Counted from the stretch's first letter, positions 1-9,226 are shown. The stretch: 41,064 nt of DNA from Bacteroidales bacterium (GCA_017650305.1 JAGCFD010000047.1:1-41064), one strand, 5' to 3'. Translations and numbers: made by a program. Notes: generated from the letters alone by a model not told the origin.

Positions 1-168
1 AAACGTGAACAAAAATGCCGGCCGGAGCAAAAAGGAAACTAACTCCGAAGGCTTGGCATTTTTGTAAACGCAAGCGCCTTTGCACGCCGCTGTTGGAGGC
101 CGGCCATTCACGCCGCGTCCGCCTCGCCATGTCGGCCTTCCCACCCGCATGCTCCATGGCGAAATATT
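1..168. repeat. Dispersed intergenic repeat, copy A (cut by window edge)
   Basis: This block aligns without gaps to 26638-26805, at a constant offset of 26637. By eye there are about 11 mismatches over the first 160 bases, roughly 93% identity. It is GC-rich and lies outside any recognisable gene. Short open frames cross it on both strands, but none has a recognisable start context or family. I infer a dispersed non-coding repeat whose left part lies outside the window; its mechanism of spread is unknown. Confidence 0.85.
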
Positions 169-386
169 TTCTTGATTCCACAATGCCTGTGCGCAGGTCG
201 GTCGCCAAGGCGCTCGGACGCACCTGTGCGGGCTTGTGGTTCCCCGTAGGGGATACAGATCGGTAGCCCAGATGAATGCGTGTGCGGGTAATAGGTCGCG
301 GCGCGGGTGACATCTGCCAAGATGCATGTGTCGTGCCCGCCGCGAAAGGGAGGCTGTGCCATCAGGTATATAATCACCAAAAAAAA
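169..386. other. Gene-free stretch downstream of rnc
   Basis: No convincing gene is seen. The stretch contains a small perfect hairpin, TCCCCGTAGGGGA, near 241-253, and GC-rich sequence that looks like the adjoining repeat in composition. Open frames here on both strands are short and unsupported. It may be a further part of a dispersed repeat, but no second copy lies in this window. Confidence 0.5.
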
Positions 387-1076
387 TTATGGTTCGGGAT
401 TTAGTAGATGCCAAGCCTTTTCAGAAGCGAGTTGCTCGGCCTGTTTGATGGAAAGGCCGTCACTTTCAGCCACCACTTCCTCGCCAATGAGAATCTGAGA
501 GTGGAAGCTGTGCTCTTGGTTGGAGTCGGAACGTTTGTTGACAAACCGGATCTTTTTCCTGTTCCGCTGGGCCCAAATGAACATGCGGCTTTTGAAATCC
601 CCCTCTTCTTCTTTGATACTTTCAATGTCCAGATGAGTGAGGAAGATCTGTTTGATGAGCACTTTGTAGGTCTTTTTGTAGCCATGGTCGAGGTAGATGG
701 CGCCGATGACGGCTTCGAGGGCGTTGCCGTCGATGCTGCCTCCTTGTATGTGGGAGCCTGTGCGTATCATGTCGTGCAGACCCAATTTCCCAGCCAGTTT
801 GTTGAGGCGGGCGCGGTTGACCAGTTTGGAACGCAATTGGGTAAGTTGCCCCTCGGTCTCCAAGGGATATTTGTGGAATAGATAATCAGCGATGATGGCA
901 TCCAAGACGGCATCGCCGAGATATTCCAGCCTTTCGTTGTTGAATTTGCCGAAATGCTGGTCTTTTTCAACCAAGGAACGATGGGTAAGTGCGATCCGGT
1001 AAGGCTCCAGATTGTGGATGCGTAGTCCGAAGATATTTTTGAAATAGTGCCGTATCTCTTTTTCGGAGTGCTCCAT
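387..1076 (-). CDS. rnc: Ribonuclease III
   Basis: Ribonuclease III cleaves double-stranded RNA, including rRNA precursors and antisense duplexes, in the cytoplasm. The 229-residue product has the family signature ERLEYLGDAVLDA in its N-terminal third, the second catalytic segment NALEAVIGAIYLD, and a C-terminal double-stranded RNA-binding domain over about the last 70 residues. The length is normal for the family. It is the last gene of an acpP-fabF-rnc run, with 8 bases between the fabF stop and this start, so co-transcription is likely. The acpP-fabF-rnc order is common in bacteria. Nothing looks damaged. Confidence 0.97.
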   Translation of the reverse strand: MEHSEKEIRHYFKNIFGLRIHNLEPYRIALTHRSLVEKDQHFGKFNNERLEYLGDAVLDAIIADYLFHKYPLETEGQLTQLRSKLVNRARLNKLAGKLGLHDMIRTGSHIQGGSIDGNALEAVIGAIYLDHGYKKTYKVLIKQIFLTHLDIESIKEEEGDFKSRMFIWAQRNRKKIRFVNKRSDSNQEHSFHSQILIGEEVVAESDGLSIKQAEQLASEKAWHLLNPEP

Positions 1077-1084
1077 GGGTGATG

Positions 1085-2338
1085 TTATTCGACGTATCGT
1101 TTGTAAAGGAGAGATACGTTGTGTCCGCCGAATCCGAAGGAGTTGGACATTACGACATCGATGGGATGTTGCACGGGGCCCTGTGCGCAGAAGTTCCAGT
1201 CTTGAGGTATGCGCTCGTCCAGTTTCTCTATGTTGATGGTCGGGTGCACGATGTTGTTTTGGATAGACTTGAGAATGGCCACGGATTCAACTGCGGGGCC
1301 GGCGCCCAGGAGGTGGCCCGTCATGGATTTGGTGGAGTTGAGCAAAAGTTTGCGGGCATGGTCGCCGAAGGTGCTCTGGATGGCGATGCATTCGGAGATG
1401 TCGCCTTGCGGGGTGGAGGTGCCGTGCATGTTGATGTAGTCAACCTCTTCGGGTTTTATGCCGGCGTCCTGAAGGGCGAGTCTCATGGAGGCTGCAGCGC
1501 TTTTGCCGTCAGGGGCAGGCGCTGTGATGTGGTAGGTGTCCGCTGTCATGCCGATGCCGCAGATCTCGCCGTAGATCTTGGCACCGCGGGCCAGGGCGTG
1601 GTCTAAGCGCTCCAGGATAAGCGTGGCGGCGCCTTCGCCCATGACGAAACCATCACGCTTGCTGTCAAAGGGACGCGAGGCGTGCATGTAGTCGTCATTG
1701 CGCGTGGAGAGGGCATGCATAGCGTTGAACCCGCCGATGGCAGTCTCGTTGATGCTCGCCTCCGTGCCTCCCGTGACAATGATGTCGGCTTTTCCCAACT
1801 GGATCAGATGCATGGCATCGCCGATGGCATTGGCCGCCGAAGCACATGCCGCAGACGTGATGTAGTTGGGCCCGCTAAAACCATATTTCAGGGAGATGTG
1901 CCCCGAAATGACATCGCCCAACACCTTGATGAGCAGGTATGGACTGAACCGAGGGACACGATCACTCGCAATGAAGGAAATGGCACTGTCCATCATGGAG
2001 GTGAATCCCCCGATGCCAGAACCGATGATGACACCAACACGATCCTTGTTGATGCGCTCGAGATCCAAACCGGAATCCTCCAGCGCCTCCATCGTGCTGA
2101 TCATGGCATATTGCGCACACAAGTCCATGCGCGCAATCGTCTTCTTGGGAATAAAATCTTCTACTGTCAACCCCTTGACCTCACAGGCAAAGCGGGTCTC
2201 GAACTTCTCTGGGTCAAAATGCGTAATAGGACCAGTCCCTGAAACACCTTTCAGAAGAGCGTCCCAATAATCATCAACATTATTACCGACAGGGGTGAGA
2301 GCACCCATGCCGGTAATAACAACTCGTTGAAGTTCCAT
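1085..2338 (-). CDS. fabF: Beta-ketoacyl-ACP synthase II
   Basis: This enzyme condenses malonyl-ACP with acyl-ACP in the elongation cycle of fatty-acid synthesis. The 417-residue product carries the thiolase-fold Cys-His-His triad: the nucleophile in ITSAACASAANA, the first histidine in NMHGTSTPQGD and the second in KSMTGHLLGAG. It starts MELQRVVITGMGALTPVG, typical of FabF. It follows acpP by 15 bases on the same strand, and its substrate carrier is encoded by that neighbour. Length and motifs are complete. Confidence 0.97.
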   Translation of the reverse strand: MELQRVVITGMGALTPVGNNVDDYWDALLKGVSGTGPITHFDPEKFETRFACEVKGLTVEDFIPKKTIARMDLCAQYAMISTMEALEDSGLDLERINKDRVGVIIGSGIGGFTSMMDSAISFIASDRVPRFSPYLLIKVLGDVISGHISLKYGFSGPNYITSAACASAANAIGDAMHLIQLGKADIIVTGGTEASINETAIGGFNAMHALSTRNDDYMHASRPFDSKRDGFVMGEGAATLILERLDHALARGAKIYGEICGIGMTADTYHITAPAPDGKSAAASMRLALQDAGIKPEEVDYINMHGTSTPQGDISECIAIQSTFGDHARKLLLNSTKSMTGHLLGAGPAVESVAILKSIQNNIVHPTINIEKLDERIPQDWNFCAQGPVQHPIDVVMSNSFGFGGHNVSLLYKRYVE

Positions 2339-2353
2339 AAAGAAATAGTAGTA

Positions 2354-2596
2354 TTATTTCTCTGCAATTAATTTCTCGATGGCATTGACGGCATCACCAA
2401 CAGTGATGATGTTCTCCATTTCTTCTTGCGGCATCTTGATGCCAAAAGCGTTTTCGAAATCCAATACCAATTCTGCGGTGTCCAAAGAGTCTGCACCTAA
2501 ATCATCAGAGAAACTTTTTTCTGGTGTTACATCAGCCGGGTTAACGCTAAGCTTCTCGGCAATGATGGATTGAACTTTTTCTAAAATTTCTGACAT
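2354..2596 (-). CDS. acpP: Acyl carrier protein
   Basis: This small acidic carrier holds growing acyl chains on a phosphopantetheine arm for fatty-acid synthesis. The 80-residue product has the modification motif GADSLDTAELV, with the serine receiving the prosthetic group, and the usual four-helix length. I chose the ATG that gives MSEILEKVQ, because the nine upstream in-frame residues (MPPNLKTTT) match no ACP and begin within the putative promoter. It is the first gene of the acpP-fabF-rnc operon. Confidence 0.97.
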   Translation of the reverse strand: MSEILEKVQSIIAEKLSVNPADVTPEKSFSDDLGADSLDTAELVLDFENAFGIKMPQEEMENIITVGDAVNAIEKLIAEK

Positions 2597-2620
2597 AGTA
2601 GTAGTTTTTAAATTTGGCGG

Positions 2621-2628
2621 CAAAAATA
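2621..2628 (-). promoter_or_regulatory. Putative -7 box for acpP operon
   Basis: The minus strand reads TATTTTTG, an exact match to the Bacteroidota -7 consensus TAnnTTTG, about 25 bases before the acpP ATG. No good TTTG -33 box lies at the expected 19-21 base spacing, so the call rests on the -7 box alone. Confidence 0.5.
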
Positions 2629-3057
2629 CATTTTTTTTGATTATATCGTTTTTTGCCTGTTTCTGTGGTGGAAAATATGACCGTATTTAGTATATTGTCT
2701 TCTTTATATGGTTGATATAGAAATGTTTATGGCGAACTTAAAAATTTCACTTTTTTTCTTATTAGTGAAAATCGCACCAGTCCATGCTCTTGTTTTTCCT
2801 TGCTCTTTCCAGCGCTTTTGGAGTCCGCTGAAACTATAACCCGCAATTTGCATGGGTTGTCAAGGGGGCATCTGAGCGCTGCTGTTATTCCCGTTTTTTC
2901 CTCTCTTCTTCAAAAATCTTCCATTTTCCCATTCGTAAAACACCCTTCAAAACCTCTCTTTGAAACCGTTTTAAACGTAATAATTCATTGTTTTGTCAAT
3001 ATATCTTTTTGATTATAAGTGCGATATGAAATATTTTAAAAAAAACCGTTTCTTGTG
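2629..3057. other. AT-rich intergenic region, no gene seen
   Basis: About 430 bases between the divergent acpP operon and the tRNA cluster. I see only short unsupported frames, a small inverted repeat (CACTttttttcttattAGTG near 2748-2767), and A/T-rich sequence. A small RNA cannot be excluded, but I recognise none. Confidence 0.5.
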
Positions 3058-3088
3058 GTTGCGAGATATTGAAAAAAGTATATTTTTG
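3058..3088 (+). promoter_or_regulatory. Promoter of the tRNA cluster
   Basis: GTTG at 3058-3061, close to the TTTG -33 box, is followed after 19 bases by TATTTTTG at 3081-3088, an exact -7 match. The first tRNA begins 37 bases after the box. Spacing and position fit a Bacteroidota primary-sigma promoter. Confidence 0.65.
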
Positions 3089-3125
3089 CAGCCGCAAACA
3101 GCACGAGTTCTTTGAGTGATTTTAT

Positions 3126-3198
3126 GCCGATATAGCTCAGTTGGTAGAGCAGCTGATTTGTAATCAGCCGGTCGTGGGTTCAAGTCCCTCTATCGGCT
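3126..3198 (+). tRNA. tRNA-Thr (anticodon TGT)
   Basis: A 73-base cloverleaf: acceptor stem GCCGATA/TATCGGC, D-arm AGCTCAGTTGGTAGAGC, anticodon stem GCTGA/TCAGC around loop TTTGTAA, and T-arm with GGTTCAAGTCC. The TGT anticodon reads ACA. CCA follows the discriminator T at 3199-3201, so the 3' end is encoded. Confidence 0.97.
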
Positions 3199-3221
3199 CC
3201 AGGCATAAAGAAAATATTGTT

Positions 3222-3303
3222 GGGAGAGTTCCAGAGCGGTCAAATGGGACAGACTGTAAATCTGCTGGCTAAGCCTTCGGAGGTTCGAATCCTTCCTCTC
3301 CCA
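3222..3303 (+). tRNA. tRNA-Tyr (anticodon GTA)
   Basis: An 82-base class II tRNA: acceptor GGGAGAG/CTCTCCC with discriminator A, anticodon stem CAGA/TCTG around the GTA anticodon, and an extended variable arm (TGGCTAAGCCTTC region), as bacterial tyrosine tRNAs have. The 3' CCA is not encoded. Confidence 0.96.
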
Positions 3304-3315
3304 CTTGTTTTTTAT

Positions 3316-3388
3316 GCGGAAGTAGCTCATTTGGCAGAGCGACAGCCTTCCAAGCTGTAGGTGGCGGGTTCGAGCCCCGTTTTCCGCT
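3316..3388 (+). tRNA. tRNA-Gly (anticodon TCC)
   Basis: A 73-base cloverleaf: acceptor GCGGAAG/TTTCCGC with one G-U pair, anticodon stem ACAGC/GCTGT around loop CTTCCAA, and T-arm GGCGGGTTCGAGCCCCG. The TCC anticodon reads GGA/GGG. CCA is not encoded. It is the last member of the Thr-Tyr-Gly cluster. Confidence 0.96.
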
Positions 3389-3438
3389 CCCATTTTTCAT
3401 ATCATTCATTTCATTAAATCATAATTGTGTTTGTTTTT

Positions 3439-3466
3439 GGAGTGCAGCGATGCACTCCTTTTTTGT
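3439..3466 (+). terminator. Rho-independent terminator after tRNA cluster
   Basis: Perfect 8-bp stem GGAGTGCA/TGCACTCC around a GCGA tetraloop, followed at once by a T-rich tract. It closes the tRNA transcript and sits directly before the murD promoter. Confidence 0.9.
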
Positions 3467-3497
3467 TTTGTCCGTCTGCTTATTTTTTTTACTTTTG
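3467..3497 (+). promoter_or_regulatory. Promoter of murD operon
   Basis: TTTG at 3467-3470, exactly 19 bases of spacer, then TACTTTTG at 3490-3497. Both boxes match the Bacteroidota consensus TTTG-N19-TAnnTTTG. Transcription would begin around 3503, giving a leader of under 20 bases to the ATG at 3520. This supports the shorter murD start. Confidence 0.85.
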
Positions 3498-3519
3498 CCG
3501 CACCATATTATTATATTGT

Positions 3520-4917
3520 ATGCGTCCTGATTTTATACTGCAAAAACTGGAAGGAAGAAAGATTATCATACTTGGTTACGGCCGAGAGGGCCGCTCCTCT
3601 TATCAACTTATCCGCCGCTATTTTCCCGAAATGAAAATCACTATCGCGGATAAAAGCGAGACGCTGTTGCAGGAAGACTTTTCCGGCGATGCGCACCTTG
3701 CCCTTGTTACGGGCAAACAGTATGACCGTAACCTGAATGACTATGACCTTATCCTCAAATCTCCAGGCATCAGTTTCAACAATCTGGATTATCTCGTCGA
3801 GACGGAGCGCATCACCTCCCAGACCGATCTTTTCCTGCAGGCGTTTCATGCCCAGGTGGTAGGCATTACCGGCACCAAAGGAAAAAGCACCACCGCATCC
3901 CTGACATATCACCTCTTCAAAGAGGCCGGCAGAGATGTGATCCTGGCAGGCAATATCGGAGTCCCGCTTTTTGATGTGATAGATCGGATGACCCCTCAAA
4001 CGCTTGTGGTCGCAGAACTCTCCGCCCATCAGCTCGAATTCCTTCACCGTTCTCCCGATTACGCCGTCCTGCTCAACATCTATCAGGAGCACCTTGATCA
4101 CTTCAACTCCTTTAACAATTATCAGATAGCTAAAATCAATATCGCCCGTTTCCAAGAAGAGCGTCAGTTCTTTGTCTATAATGGCGATGATCATCTGATA
4201 GAGGATCTTATTCAAGCGTATGACCTGAACCGAGACCGTGTCATCTTTGGCACGAAACCCCATACGGGCATCTATGCTATGTGCGATGACCATGTGGTGC
4301 ATTTCTATAATGGCAAGACTTTGTTGGATGAATATGATTTGACCGACCATACGCATCTTCCCGGTCGGCACAATTATTTCAACATTATGGCGGCTATTGC
4401 GGTGGCACGTCGTTTTGGACTTTCCCAAGAGGAGATTCTCCGGGGGCTCTCTTCATTTCACGGCCTTCCGCATCGGATCGAGTTCGTGGGCAAGTTCCAG
4501 GGCATCAATTTTTACAACGATAGTATCTCCACGATTCCGGAGGCCGCCATCGCCGCCATCAAGGCGTTGCGTAAGGTGGACACCCTTGTCATAGGCGGCT
4601 TTGACCGCGGCATCGACTACTCCGGGTTGATCGACTATCTGGGCGAGCATCCCGTCCGCAATGTGGCGTTCACCGGACCTGCTGGCCGCCGTATCCTCGC
4701 TGAATGGCAGGCGACGGCTCTGCCATTGCCAGAACAGATTTTTGTGGAGGAAGATTTCCGCAAGATCGTGGCCTTTGCCTTCGAGCACACCGCACCTGAC
4801 AAAATTGCTCTCCTCTCACCCGCCGCCGCAAGCTATAACCAATTCAAGAATTTTGAAGAACGGGGCGACCTGTTCAAACAATATATAGTAGAATATTCTA
4901 AAAACCATACCCTATGA
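3520..4917 (+). CDS. murD: UDP-N-acetylmuramoylalanine--D-glutamate ligase
   Basis: MurD adds D-glutamate to UDP-MurNAc-L-alanine, a cytoplasmic ATP-dependent step of peptidoglycan synthesis. From ATG 3520 the product has 465 residues. The N-terminal Rossmann-like domain has IIILGYGREGRSS, the central ligase domain has the Mur P-loop GITGTKGKSTTA, and later segments include NIYQEHLDHF, LPGRHNYFNIMAA and NDSISTIPEA. The frame stays open 31 codons upstream, but that stretch crosses the terminator and promoter, so I reject the longer start. It is not in a dcw cluster here; its stop overlaps the next gene by 4 bases. Confidence 0.95.
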   Translation: MRPDFILQKLEGRKIIILGYGREGRSSYQLIRRYFPEMKITIADKSETLLQEDFSGDAHLALVTGKQYDRNLNDYDLILKSPGISFNNLDYLVETERITSQTDLFLQAFHAQVVGITGTKGKSTTASLTYHLFKEAGRDVILAGNIGVPLFDVIDRMTPQTLVVAELSAHQLEFLHRSPDYAVLLNIYQEHLDHFNSFNNYQIAKINIARFQEERQFFVYNGDDHLIEDLIQAYDLNRDRVIFGTKPHTGIYAMCDDHVVHFYNGKTLLDEYDLTDHTHLPGRHNYFNIMAAIAVARRFGLSQEEILRGLSSFHGLPHRIEFVGKFQGINFYNDSISTIPEAAIAAIKALRKVDTLVIGGFDRGIDYSGLIDYLGEHPVRNVAFTGPAGRRILAEWQATALPLPEQIFVEEDFRKIVAFAFEHTAPDKIALLSPAAASYNQFKNFEERGDLFKQYIVEYSKNHTL

Positions 4918-5459
4918 AGAAAACCATCCTGATGGCGCTGCTCCTTCCGTTTCTTTTCGGATGCTGCCAGCAGAAAAAAAACACCTCTCCCGATCAGATT
5001 GCCAATGCGGATAATCCAACATCTGCTTCGGTGGAATCACGACCCTCGTATGATCCAGAACTGCAAAACAATAATCCCCAGTCTGTTGACGAAGACCTTT
5101 CTGGCAAAGTGATCTCGCTGACTGCCCGGGATTTCAAGGAGAAGATCATCGAAGTGGATCCGAATAATGGCTATCGCTACAAAGGAAATACTCCCTGCGT
5201 GGTTGATTTCTATGCCAATTGGTGCCGTCCTTGCATGAACTTCAAGCCTGTTTTTCATAAACTTGCCGAACAATACAAAGGGAAAATCATCTTCTATCAG
5301 ATAGATGTGGATAAAGCCCAGGATATCTGTTCTCTGTTTGGAGTGCAGAGTATTCCCACGCTCATCTTCTTCAACCGTGGTGTCCAGCCTGTCAAGATGG
5401 TGGGCGCTCCTACAGAACAGGAAATGAAAAAGGCCGTTGAGGATTTCTTAGCCAAGTAA
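4914..5459 (+). CDS. Thioredoxin-fold lipoprotein
   Basis: Probably a membrane-anchored thiol-disulfide oxidoreductase. The 181-residue product begins with a lipoprotein signal ending in LFGC (Cys17 predicted lipidated), then a polar linker to about residue 65, then a thioredoxin domain with the redox motif WCRPC at 103-107 and the cis-proline segment SIPT at 146-149. WCRPC differs from the classical WCGPC by Arg. The start overlaps the murD stop (ATGA), implying translational coupling. Role in the cell is inferred: reduction or repair of exported proteins, or general envelope redox. Confidence 0.85.
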   Translation: MKKTILMALLLPFLFGCCQQKKNTSPDQIANADNPTSASVESRPSYDPELQNNNPQSVDEDLSGKVISLTARDFKEKIIEVDPNNGYRYKGNTPCVVDFYANWCRPCMNFKPVFHKLAEQYKGKIIFYQIDVDKAQDICSLFGVQSIPTLIFFNRGVQPVKMVGAPTEQEMKKAVEDFLAK

Positions 5460-5462
5460 TCT

Positions 5463-6311
5463 TTGAGAAGGCTGATTCTGTTGTCGATCTTTTGGATGAC
5501 AGTCGCTGCTACCTTTGCGCAGAGTGACTGCGATTCATTGTTGTCTCAACTCTCCCGATGGGAGACGCGTGTCGGGGAACTGACTACCGAGGATCCAGAA
5601 CTCATAGCGCTCCACTATCTCTTTCTTCAGGATATCATACGCGACCTTGACTATGTGCGGACTCGTCAGCTCCCCAAGCTTACGAATTGCCCCAATATGG
5701 ACTATTACCAGATCCGGTCTGTCTATCAACGGGTGCGTGGCAAAGCGGATGCCAAAGATGAGAAACTGCGCGTTCTTCGTGAACATGTCGATGATATGTT
5801 CTATCAAAAGGCTGAAAATGAACTACTCTATCAAGCTTCATCACAGTGCCATTATTATCTTGACCGTGCCCTTCAATACAATCCCTATCATGGCGATGCC
5901 CTTCTCCTTAAGGCAAAACTGCAACTGGAAGAGGGTAGGTCTGAAGAGGCTGTGGAGACTATTCACGTTTTATATTCCAAGTCAACACTGACGGATGAAC
6001 AGGAGCATCGCGTTTCGGATTTTACATTGCTTCTCTATGAAACCTTGTATAACAAAGGACAAACGCTGATTCAGCAAGGACTTGCGGCTGAGGCGCTGGA
6101 AACCTTCCAGACCTTAGAGCATTTCTGCAACAACATGCCCTCCGGTTATTGCAATGACGACTACTATCGAGGCATCTTGGCGTCCCGCGAAGGTGTGTAT
6201 GAGTCCTATATCTCCATTGCAAAGGCTGCGGAAAAACGGCACAACTATGAGATGGCCAAGAAATTCTATGGCTATGCCGAAGAGTATAAGAGGCAGATGG
6301 AACAACGGTGA
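5463..6311 (+). CDS. Secreted helical-repeat (TPR-like) protein, TTG start
   Basis: Unnamed protein of 282 residues. The TTG at 5463, three bases after the preceding stop, restores a complete signal peptide (MRRLILLSIFWMTVAATFAQ). The next ATG, at the internal Met, would cut it in half, so TTG is preferred. The mature part is helical, with TPR-like segments such as HYYLDRALQYNPYHGDALLLKAKLQLEEG (first 20 residues HYYLDRALQYNPYHGDALLL) around the middle and AAEKRHNYEMAKKFYGYAEEY near the C-terminus. It likely acts as a periplasmic scaffold. It is third in the murD-thioredoxin transcription unit; its partner is unknown. Confidence 0.75.
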   Translation: MRRLILLSIFWMTVAATFAQSDCDSLLSQLSRWETRVGELTTEDPELIALHYLFLQDIIRDLDYVRTRQLPKLTNCPNMDYYQIRSVYQRVRGKADAKDEKLRVLREHVDDMFYQKAENELLYQASSQCHYYLDRALQYNPYHGDALLLKAKLQLEEGRSEEAVETIHVLYSKSTLTDEQEHRVSDFTLLLYETLYNKGQTLIQQGLAAEALETFQTLEHFCNNMPSGYCNDDYYRGILASREGVYESYISIAKAAEKRHNYEMAKKFYGYAEEYKRQMEQR

Positions 6312-6356
6312 GAGTTGTCAGTTGAGGAACAAACTGCGATCCCCGAAGTTTCAAAA

Positions 6357-6436
6357 ATTAAGAAACTAAGAAATTAAGAAACTAAGAAATTACGGCTAAC
6401 AGCCAATAGCTAATAGCCAACAGCCAAAGGCCGGCA
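6357..6436. repeat. Short-period AAGAAACT and GCTAATAGCCAA repeats
   Basis: Positions 6357-6395 consist of alternating AAGAAACT/AAGAAATT octamers ending in ACGG. A near-identical block lies at 9134-9173. It is followed at 6393-6427 by a second low-complexity run built on AGCCAATAGCTAATAGCC. The pair sits between convergent genes, at the end of the YfcC/esterase transcript. Function unknown. Confidence 0.75.
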
Positions 6437-8041
<1,605 letters not shown>

Positions 8042-8056
8042 GGGAGGGAGGATTTG

Positions 8057-9025
8057 CTATTGGAACTTCTTGAGATCCTTGATTTTGTAACCGCCGATAC
8101 TCCAGTGCTGGATATAGGGGGAATAGTAGGTCTCGTCAATCTGTAGGAACTTCTGTTCGAAGACATAGTCGTGGATGAAACCTAATACGAGGTCTGACTC
8201 ATAGACGTGGCGTGCGGCGGCCTCGTGGCCCAGCATCTCGTAGCGTTTGATATGGTAGGGGTAGTCATATTTCTCAAACTGCTTGGCGAGGGCGTCGCTG
8301 CCGAAGATGCCGATATTGAAGAGCTGGATCTTGCCATAGGGCACGAGATGGTCGTCCATGCCGTGACAGAGCAGGGTGGGGGCGGGCTTTCCCTTCTGGT
8401 ATTTGATCTTCCCGTGGTTGGAGAAGATGCCGCCCGCAAAGGAGAGCACCCCTGCGTAGCGGAAGGTGTCGGGCAGATAGATCTCGAAGGGCGCCTCGTT
8501 GTGCAGGTAGTAGTCGGCCTGCAGCACGGTGATGGCGCCGGCGCTGCTGCCACAGGTGATGATATAGTTGGGGTTGATGGTGCAATGACCGACCGTCAGG
8601 CGGTTCCGAAGGATGTAGCCCGTGGCTTCCAGCAGGTCCTCCGCCGCCATGTCGATGGATCGTTGAAAGCTACGCATGCCCGAGAGGATGCCAAAGTCCG
8701 ATTGTCCCTTCATCCCGAGCCGGTAGTCAATGGAGATGATGACAAATCCCTCTTCCAGAAGGTAAGGGGCAATGTGGGAGATGCTTTCGGTCCGCTCGCC
8801 GCCGATAAAGCCGCCTCCGTGCACGTATAGGAAGCAGGCGTGCTGCTCGTTTTGCTTGTCGGGCAGGTAGATGTCCAGGCGCAACGCGGAGTCCCGGGTG
8901 ACGAAGATGTCCGTGGCGTAAGGGGTCTGCTCTATCGAGGGTAACAATTTCTCATAAAGGCTGTCCTGCGCCATCAATGATAGCGTGGCAGCCAGAACCA
9001 TGGTGAGAAGGATTATTTTTTTCAT
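8057..9025 (-). CDS. Secreted alpha/beta-hydrolase (carboxylesterase-like)
   Basis: Predicted exported esterase of 322 residues. A signal peptide (MKKIILLTMVLAATLSLMAQ) occupies residues 1-20. The oxyanion-hole motif HGGG is at 69-72 and the nucleophile elbow GSSAG at 159-163, so Ser161 is the likely nucleophile. A later DDHLVPYG segment supplies a candidate acid and LGHEAAA a candidate histidine. This is the hormone-sensitive-lipase/BD-FAE-like layout. I chose the ATG giving MKKII over the one three codons upstream because it gives the cleaner signal. Sharing a unit with a transporter suggests hydrolysis of an ester outside the cytoplasm and uptake of the acid product; that link is inference. 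Confidence 0.85.
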   Translation of the reverse strand: MKKIILLTMVLAATLSLMAQDSLYEKLLPSIEQTPYATDIFVTRDSALRLDIYLPDKQNEQHACFLYVHGGGFIGGERTESISHIAPYLLEEGFVIISIDYRLGMKGQSDFGILSGMRSFQRSIDMAAEDLLEATGYILRNRLTVGHCTINPNYIITCGSSAGAITVLQADYYLHNEAPFEIYLPDTFRYAGVLSFAGGIFSNHGKIKYQKGKPAPTLLCHGMDDHLVPYGKIQLFNIGIFGSDALAKQFEKYDYPYHIKRYEMLGHEAAARHVYESDLVLGFIHDYVFEQKFLQIDETYYSPYIQHWSIGGYKIKDLKKFQ

Positions 9026-9050
9026 CGCGACCATTTTTACAAAAGAAGCC

Positions 9051-9121
9051 GCAAAGATAGGAAAAATGTTGAAATGTTGAATTGTCGGGGGCTCGTTCGT
9101 GCCGTGCCCTATGGGGTGATG
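9051..9121 (-). repeat. Promoter-bearing duplicated block, copy 1
   Basis: This 71-base block matches 11977-12039 closely apart from one 8-base insertion. Both copies lie just upstream of a minus-strand signal-peptide gene and both contain TATCTTTG on that strand (here 9052-9059), a -7 consensus match. Shared bases continue upstream as TTGAAATGTTGA and CCGTGCCCTATGGGGTGATG. No TTTG -33 box lies at exact spacing. Confidence 0.75.
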
Positions 9122-9133
9122 AACCCGATGAAA

Positions 9134-9226
9134 GACTAAGAAACTAAGAAGTTAAGAAACTAAGAAATTACGGGAGGTGCTTTGCCATAACACAACTCTT
9201 AACTCTTAACTTTTAATTCTTAACTC
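9134..9226. repeat. AAGAAACT octamer block and CTTAACT run
   Basis: Positions 9134-9173 repeat the AAGAAACTAAGAAATTACGG pattern found at 6357-6395. A second run, around 9192-9226, is built of AACTCTTAACTTTTAATTCTT units. It lies immediately after the stop of the minus-strand T9SS cargo gene. No gene is seen. Confidence 0.7.

Noticed and set aside
2629-3057. Structured RNA such as 6S or SRP RNA in the 430-base gap
   Set aside because: I saw no conserved core of either RNA; only AT-rich sequence and weak hairpins.
3427-3519. Longer N-terminus for murD
   Set aside because: The added residues are encoded by the tRNA terminator and the murD promoter, which places the true start at 3520.
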